Source: DASWHF01 sp036393295 (GTDB taxonomy: Bacteria > Pseudomonadota > Gammaproteobacteria > Acidiferrobacterales > UBA6901). From it: DNA of 18,541 nucleotides. Every line of letters starts with the position of its first letter. Position 1 is the stretch's first letter. Of the stretch, positions 14,192-18,541 are shown in pieces. A program made the position numbers and the translations under genes. Below the pieces are notes generated by a model. The model was given only the letters and a program-made list of their open reading frames with translations. It was not told the DNA's origin and made no database searches. The DNA lies in NCBI GenBank assembly GCA_036393295.1, contig DASWHF010000029.1, forward strand, positions 1 through 18,541, in the 5' to 3' direction.

Positions 14192-14979
14192 TGCGCGCCG
14201 CGCGCCTGTTGCTGGCGGCCGGCGCGCTGGCATGGGCGATGCCGGCGGCGGCCAGCCACGACTGGGGCGGCATCGATGTGTGCAGCGCCTACCGCTCGAG
14301 CGCGCCGCCGGGCATCGATCCCGCCAGCCTGCCGCAGCCGGAGTCGCGGGGCGCGCACCTGCTCACGCACTACTGCACGCAATGCCATCAGCTCCCGGGT
14401 CCCGGCCGGCACACAGCCGCGGAATGGCCGGCCGTGCTCGAACGCATGCTGACGCTGATGGACGTGTCGCAGCGCTTTCGCGGTCTTATGGGCCATGTCC
14501 GTGCCCCGAGCGCGGCCGAACGCGAGGCGTTGCACGACTACCTGATGCGGCACGCGTTGATCGCCCTGAGCGCGGCGCCGCGCGAGCCGCAGGCCAGCTC
14601 GTTCGCCGCGCGCTGCGCCACCTGTCACGCGCTGCCGGATCCGCGGCTGCACGGCACCGCCGAGTGGCCGGCGGTCGTGGCGCGCATGCAGCGCCACGCG
14701 ACCGTCATGCAGCGCGGTCACATGCCCGAGCACGAGATCGCGACGATCGTCGATTACCTGGGTGCGGCCTCCGTCCCGACGGTGCGCATCCTCGGCGATC
14801 CGCACGGCGCCGCACGCCACATTGCGGTCCCGCCGGTCACGACGGCGGTCGAGGCGGGCGGCGCCGGGCGCTTGCTTCACTTGACTCCGTTCTTCGCGGT
14901 GGCCGCGCTCGGGATCCTGCGCTGGGGTCGGTGGCGCCGGCGTGAACGCAGGGCGGGCGGGGGCGGAGGTTCATCATGA
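14188..14979 (+). CDS. diheme cytochrome c with C-terminal membrane anchor
   Basis: A 263-residue exported protein with a signal peptide (cleavage near AAAS, residues 20-23). Two heme sites, CTQCH (63-67) and CATCH (143-147), lie in two copies of one repeat: each is followed by HxAEWPAVLERM- or HGTAEWPAVVARM-like sequence and a helix ending DYL. This indicates an internal duplication of a monoheme domain. A hydrophobic helix at about 228-245 followed by Arg-rich sequence anchors it, leaving the hemes periplasmic. Starts and stops overlap both neighbours by four bases (ATGA). The likely role is electron transfer between the membrane polyferredoxin or quinone pool and the octaheme protein. Confidence 0.9.
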   Translation: MMRAARLLLAAGALAWAMPAAASHDWGGIDVCSAYRSSAPPGIDPASLPQPESRGAHLLTHYCTQCHQLPGPGRHTAAEWPAVLERMLTLMDVSQRFRGLMGHVRAPSAAEREALHDYLMRHALIALSAAPREPQASSFAARCATCHALPDPRLHGTAEWPAVVARMQRHATVMQRGHMPEHEIATIVDYLGAASVPTVRILGDPHGAARHIAVPPVTTAVEAGGAGRLLHLTPFFAVAALGILRWGRWRRRERRAGGGGGSS

Positions 14980-16337
14980 CGCATCGCCGCTACCTGTGGG
15001 TGACGTTGATCGCCGTTTTGCTCGCGGTCCCGGCGGGCTACGCCTACGTGCATTGGAGCAAGAGCGGACCGGGGGCGGGGCTCTATTCGCGCGCGTGGAC
15101 GCCCGATCCGGTGCACGCCTACTGGGACCCGGACCGCTTCTATGAGTCCGTCCGGACGCTGCCAGGCGAGTTTCAGGGCGAGGAGTGCGTCGCCTGCCAT
15201 CAGGCGGTGACGCCGGGGATTGTGAACGACTGGCGCGCCAGCCGCCACGCCGACCCCGGCCCCGATCGCGACCCGGTGTACTGTTCCGCCTGTCACGGCG
15301 CGAATCACCAGGCCCTGCGCATGCCGACGCCCAAGGTCTGCGGGCAGTGCCATGAGAACCGCGTCGCGGAGTTCCTGGACGAGAGGCGCTATGGCTTCCC
15401 GAGCCACGCGCTGGCGATGGAGCGCGCCGTGGACGCCAAGCACTTCGCCGACAAGCCCAAGGCCGAGGTCGCCTCCTGCCTGCAGTGCCATTCGGTTGCG
15501 ACCAAGTGCGACTCCTGCCACACGCGTCATCGTTTCTCGGCGGCCGAAGCGCGCCGCCCGGAGGCCTGCGTCACCTGCCACTCCGGCCCGCCGCACCCGG
15601 ACGACGAAACCTATTTCGCCTCCGCGCACGGCCGCAGATATCTGGCGGAAGCGGCGCAGCAGGACTGGAGCAAGCCGCTCGTCAAGGGCAACTACGTCAC
15701 GCCGACCTGCGCTTACTGCCACATGCACGGCGGTCATCATCAAGTCGCGGACAAGACGATCTGGAAATTCGGGCTGCAGGAAGTCAACCCGAACACGTCC
15801 GCCAACGCGCTGCGCCGCGCCGCCTGGGTCGCGGTGTGCAGCGACTGCCACGAGGCGAAGTGGTCGGCGGTGCAACTGAAAGGTCTCGATCTCGAGCGCA
15901 AGCGGGCGTGGGCCAGGCTCTACCGGGCCGAGGCCGTGCTCAAGGATCTGCGCGCCGAGGATCTGTTGCACCCGGGCGCGAAGCAGCGTCCGCCGTACCC
16001 GATGGACATGATGGAGCGGTTCTTTCCGCACGCGCGCATCGGCTACCTGGACGGCCAGGCCTCGGCGTTCTACAACGTCTCGCCGATCGAACGGGATTAT
16101 TTCGAGATGTGGTATTTCGCCAATCTCGGTGCCTACAAAAGCGCCGCGCATGGTGACGGCGTTGCGGTCGAGCGCTGGCATTCCACCCTGGATCGGTCTC
16201 TCGCCGCCATTGAGACCAAGGCGCACGCGCTGCGTGTGCAGGGCGAAGCCGAGACGAAGTCGCTCGGCCGGCGTGCCGACCCGAGGCGGCTCTGGCTCGA
16301 AGGCGAGTACACCGAATACAACCGGGAGCGCAACTGA
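14976..16337 (+). CDS. membrane-anchored octaheme cytochrome c, HAO superfamily
   Basis: A 453-residue protein. An uncleaved helix at 7-24 anchors it in the inner membrane; the rest is periplasmic. Eight CXXCH sites start at Cys71, 103, 122, 168, 178, 198, 245 and 288. There is no CXXCK, so it is not NrfA- or OTR-like. Heme spacing and the C-terminal ERDYFEMWYF and AYKSAAHG segments fit the hydroxylamine oxidoreductase family. In HAO heme 4 is catalytic and cross-linked to a Tyr; Tyr387 in AYKSAAH is in a suitable region, but only an alignment can tell. Substrates in the family include hydroxylamine, hydrazine and nitrite. GGAGG precedes the ATG, which overlaps the diheme gene. Confidence 0.85.
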   Translation: MTHRRYLWVTLIAVLLAVPAGYAYVHWSKSGPGAGLYSRAWTPDPVHAYWDPDRFYESVRTLPGEFQGEECVACHQAVTPGIVNDWRASRHADPGPDRDPVYCSACHGANHQALRMPTPKVCGQCHENRVAEFLDERRYGFPSHALAMERAVDAKHFADKPKAEVASCLQCHSVATKCDSCHTRHRFSAAEARRPEACVTCHSGPPHPDDETYFASAHGRRYLAEAAQQDWSKPLVKGNYVTPTCAYCHMHGGHHQVADKTIWKFGLQEVNPNTSANALRRAAWVAVCSDCHEAKWSAVQLKGLDLERKRAWARLYRAEAVLKDLRAEDLLHPGAKQRPPYPMDMMERFFPHARIGYLDGQASAFYNVSPIERDYFEMWYFANLGAYKSAAHGDGVAVERWHSTLDRSLAAIETKAHALRVQGEAETKSLGRRADPRRLWLEGEYTEYNRERN

Positions 16338-17206
16338 TGCGCGGGTTCCGCTACCTCGTGGTCTTCCTGTTGCCGGCGTTCGCCGTGGCGGGTGAAAACC
16401 CGCCGGCCGGAAAATTCACCCATGCGGAGTGTGTAAGCTGTCACGCGAGCCGCGACGCGCAACTCATTGCCGCCTGGCGCACCAGCAGCCATGCGCGCAC
16501 GGCCCCGAGGGCCGACTGTGTCGCCTGCCACGGCGCCACGCATGTCGACAGCCTGGCTAGCTCGAGACGCGACGGCGCCTGCGCGGGCTGTCATGAAAAG
16601 TTGAATCGCGCGGTCGCGCACAGCTACGCCACTTCCAAGCACGCGACCATCGTCAAGCTGGAGGAACACGAATGGGACTGGTCGCGTCCGCTCGCGCGCG
16701 GGAATTATCGCGCCCCCGGCTGCGCCTACTGCCATCTGCACGCCGGCGAACATGACACGCGTCTTTCGGTGACGACCTGGCGGCCATTCCAACCGGAGGA
16801 GCCATCCGCCCGGGAACCCGTCGCGACCCGGTGGCAGGCGATATGCGGCGAGTGCCATGCGCCGCGCTATGTCGCCGAGCAGGCGGGTGTGGGAGAGCGC
16901 ATGGTCGGGATCGCGCGCATGAAACTGCGCGAGGCGCGCGCGGTCGTCGCCCGTTACCGGGAAGCCCTGTCCGCCGAAGACCGGCGCGGGCTCGATGGCT
17001 TGTTCAACGGCATGCAGTCGCACGGGCGCAATGTTCGTCTCGGCGTCGGGCACCAATCGCCGGATTATCAATGGTGGCACGGGCAGCCGGCACTCGACGG
17101 CGACCTGCTGCGCGTCAAGGGGGCGGTCGCGGGACACGAGCGCCGCCGTCTCGCCGATCGCGCGCGTTCACCGGCGGGCGGTAACGTCGAACCCGGTCAA
17201 CCGTGA
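16337..17206 (+). CDS. pentaheme cytochrome c, shortened paralogue of the octaheme protein
   Basis: A 289-residue periplasmic protein with a cleavable signal peptide (AFAVAG, residues 14-19). Heme sites are CVSCH (32-36), CVACH (61-65), CAGCH (82-86), CAYCH (129-133) and CGECH (170-174). The first three match octaheme hemes 1-3, and DWSRPLARGNYRAPGCAYCH matches DWSKPLVKGNYVTPTCAYCH around octaheme heme 7. Hemes 4-6 are absent. The C-terminus has SHGRNVRLGVGHQSPDYQWW, a motif type seen in HAO-family proteins and lacking in the octaheme partner. It overlaps the preceding stop by one base (TGATG). It is probably an electron-transfer partner of the octaheme enzyme. Confidence 0.88.
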   Translation: MRGFRYLVVFLLPAFAVAGENPPAGKFTHAECVSCHASRDAQLIAAWRTSSHARTAPRADCVACHGATHVDSLASSRRDGACAGCHEKLNRAVAHSYATSKHATIVKLEEHEWDWSRPLARGNYRAPGCAYCHLHAGEHDTRLSVTTWRPFQPEEPSAREPVATRWQAICGECHAPRYVAEQAGVGERMVGIARMKLREARAVVARYREALSAEDRRGLDGLFNGMQSHGRNVRLGVGHQSPDYQWWHGQPALDGDLLRVKGAVAGHERRRLADRARSPAGGNVEPGQP

Positions 17207-17886
17207 ACCCCCGCGAATACGAGGCATGGTATGAGACCGCGCGCGGCCGCTGGATCGCCGAGCGCGAGTTCGCCCTGATGATGCGGCTGCTGGCTCCGCC
17301 GGCCGGCGCCAGCTTGCTCGACGTCGGCTGCGGCACCGGCCATTTCAGCCGCCGCTTCGCCGCCGCCGGCCTGCGGGTCACGGGCCTGGACCCGGATCCG
17401 GCGACGCTGGATTACGCGCGTGGGCGGGGCCGCGGGGTGGAGTATCTGCGCGGCACGGCCGCGGCGCTGCCGTGGCCGGACGGCGGCTTCGATTACGCTG
17501 TCGCCATCACCAGTCTGTGCTTCATCGCCGATCCGGAACAGGCGCTGCGCGGGATGTGGCGCGTCGCGCGCCGCGCCGTGCTGCTCGGCCTGCTCAACCG
17601 CCGCAGCCTGCTTTATCGGCAGAAGCGCGGCCGCGGCGCTTACGCCGGCGCGCGCTGGGACACGGTCGCGGAAGTCGAACGCTGGGCGCAGTCGCTCGAA
17701 CCCCCGCCGTGCATCGCCGTGCGCAGCGCCGTGTTCCTCCCCGGCGGCGGCCGCCTGGCGCGCGCCGCCGAGGCCGTGCTGCCCGGGGCGCTGCGCTGGG
17801 GCGGCTTTCTGGCGGTGGTCTTGCGTAAGCCCGATTGTACGAGCGGCGGCGCCCGACCGATATCGGCTGCGGCGCATTCAGGTTGA
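17203..17886 (+). CDS. SAM-dependent methyltransferase, class I
   Basis: A 227-residue cytoplasmic protein starting with GTG inside the stop of the pentaheme gene (GTGA overlap). Motif I is LDVGCGTGHF (39-48), motif II GLDPDP (61-66), and LPWPDGGFDYAVAITSLCFI is the Methyltransf_11-type post-motif region. Coupling makes it the last gene of the cytochrome operon. The acceptor is unknown: quinone, small molecule and protein methyltransferases share this fold. No membrane segment is seen. The last 20 residues (beyond VVLRKPDC) are low-complexity and may be a 3' extension. Confidence 0.88.
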   Translation: MNPREYEAWYETARGRWIAEREFALMMRLLAPPAGASLLDVGCGTGHFSRRFAAAGLRVTGLDPDPATLDYARGRGRGVEYLRGTAAALPWPDGGFDYAVAITSLCFIADPEQALRGMWRVARRAVLLGLLNRRSLLYRQKRGRGAYAGARWDTVAEVERWAQSLEPPPCIAVRSAVFLPGGGRLARAAEAVLPGALRWGGFLAVVLRKPDCTSGGARPISAAAHSG

Positions 17887-17887
17887 A

Positions 17888-17909
17888 CGGCGGAGAGGAA
17901 CATCCGCCG
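17888..17909. terminator. stem-loop between convergent genes
   Basis: CGGCGGA (17888-17894), eight bases, TCCGCCG (17903-17909) is a perfect 7-bp stem, followed on the plus strand by GAAAATG. It lies in the 45-base gap between the methyltransferase and permease stops and could terminate in both directions, although there is no T-run. Confidence 0.4.
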
Positions 17910-17931
17910 GAAAATGCGCCATGGCGACGGA

Positions 17932-18541
17932 TCAGCTCTTCAACCGATAGCCCGTGCGGAAGATCAGCCAGACCAGCCCGAGGCAGAGCAGGAAGAAAGC
18001 CAGCGTCGCCGCGAGACTGATGCCGACCCCCACGTCGGCAGTGCCGTAGAAGCTCCAGCGAAAGCCGCTGACGATGTAGACGATCGGGTTGAACAGGCTG
18101 AACGTGCGCCAGCCGTCCGGCAGCATGTCGATCGAATAGAACACGCCGCCGAGGAAGGTCAGGGGCGTGATGACGAGCATCGGGACGAACTGGAGCTGCT
18201 CGAAGCCTTTCGCCCAGATGCCGACGATGAAGCCGAACAGGCTGAAGGTGGTCGCGACCAGCAGCAGGAACCCGGCCATCCAGAACGGGTGCTCGATGTG
18301 GACCGGCACGAACAGGTTCGCGGTCGCGAGGATGATCAGCCCGAGGAGGATGGACTTGGTCGCCGCCGCGCCGACGTAGGCCAGCACGATCTCGAACGCC
18401 GACACCGGCGCCGACAGGATCTCGAAGATGGTGCCGGTGAAGCGCGGCATGTGGATGCCGAAGGAGGCGTTGTTCAGGCTCTCGGTGAAGAGCGACAGCA
18501 TGATCAGCCCCGGCACGATGAAGGAACCGTAGTGGATGCCG
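17932..18541 (-). CDS. ABC-2 type transporter permease, C-terminal part (cut by window edge)
   Basis: The 203 C-terminal residues are present; the N-terminus lies past 18541. Upstream codons give GIHYGSFIVPGLIMLSLFTE, the family motif that follows the first helices, then FEILSAPVSAFEIVLAYVG. Five hydrophobic segments and the closing GGVFYSIDMLPDGW...FNPIVYIVSGFRW motif are typical of the YadH/NodJ-like ABC-2 permeases of about 255 residues. The ATPase partner gene should lie upstream on the minus strand, outside the window. The substrate is unknown. The gene is convergent with the cytochrome operon and unrelated to it by position. Confidence 0.9.
   Translation of the reverse strand, partial: GIHYGSFIVPGLIMLSLFTESLNNASFGIHMPRFTGTIFEILSAPVSAFEIVLAYVGAAATKSILLGLIILATANLFVPVHIEHPFWMAGFLLLVATTFSLFGFIVGIWAKGFEQLQFVPMLVITPLTFLGGVFYSIDMLPDGWRTFSLFNPIVYIVSGFRWSFYGTADVGVGISLAATLAFFLLCLGLVWLIFRTGYRLKS

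Noticed and set aside
11696..14233. 845-codon open frame on the minus strand
   Set aside because: It is the antisense shadow of the NapH-GltD gene: rich in Arg/His/Ala, without domains, while the plus strand carries complete cysteine and nucleotide-binding motifs.
14877..16226. 449-codon open frame on the minus strand
   Set aside because: Antisense to the octaheme cytochrome gene with its eight heme motifs.
14976..16337. Idea that the octaheme protein is an octaheme tetrathionate or nitrite reductase (OTR/TvNiR)
   Set aside because: Those enzymes have a CXXCK active-site heme; all eight sites here are CXXCH.
1..18541. tRNA, rRNA, CRISPR array or complete insertion sequence
   Set aside because: None was seen on reading both strands; the only mobile element is the 120-bp MITE.

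Overview
The window is a GC-rich, gene-dense stretch of a bacterial chromosome. Sulfur-handling proteins (DsrE, rhodanese, TVP38 fusions, a sulfide:quinone reductase remnant) next to multiheme c-type cytochromes suggest a proteobacterial sulfur chemolithotroph, probably gammaproteobacterial. This placement is inferred from gene content only; no rRNA or tRNA gene is present.

Left part (1-4.8 kb) is accessory. It holds the start of a small lipoprotein gene (minus), a beta-lactamase-fold serine hydrolase lipoprotein, a short-chain dehydrogenase divergent from an AraC-type regulator, a 120-bp IS5/IS1031-like MITE, and a ParDE module. The MITE sits in the 3' end of the parE toxin gene, which also carries a frameshift. 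Next is a zinc-ribbon protein of the BCAM0308 type with an FNR-like box upstream.

From 4.8 to 7.1 kb two minus-strand genes encode exported proteins. One has both a lipobox and a C-terminal sorting signal resembling JDVT-CTERM.

From 7.2 to 11.7 kb lies a sulfane-sulfur module. An ArsR-rhodanese fusion repressor is divergent from a run of a fatty acid hydroxylase/sterol desaturase-like protein, a TVP38-rhodanese-DsrE triple fusion, a class II glutamine amidotransferase, a small DsrE protein and a 39-codon remnant of an SQR-like flavoprotein. A palindrome in the shared promoter is the obvious operator.

From 11.76 to 17.89 kb, five genes overlap by 1-4 bases and must form one operon. They encode a membrane polyferredoxin (NapH/CcoG-like) fused to a GltD-like FAD/NAD(P) oxidoreductase, a tail-anchored diheme cytochrome c, a membrane-anchored octaheme cytochrome of the hydroxylamine oxidoreductase (HAO) superfamily, a pentaheme paralogue that appears to lack hemes 4-6, and a SAM-dependent methyltransferase. 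The simplest reading is an electron conduit between cytoplasmic NAD(P)H and a periplasmic octaheme enzyme acting on a nitrogen or sulfur compound. This is the part of the window most likely to be an undescribed system. The window ends inside a convergent ABC-2 permease gene.
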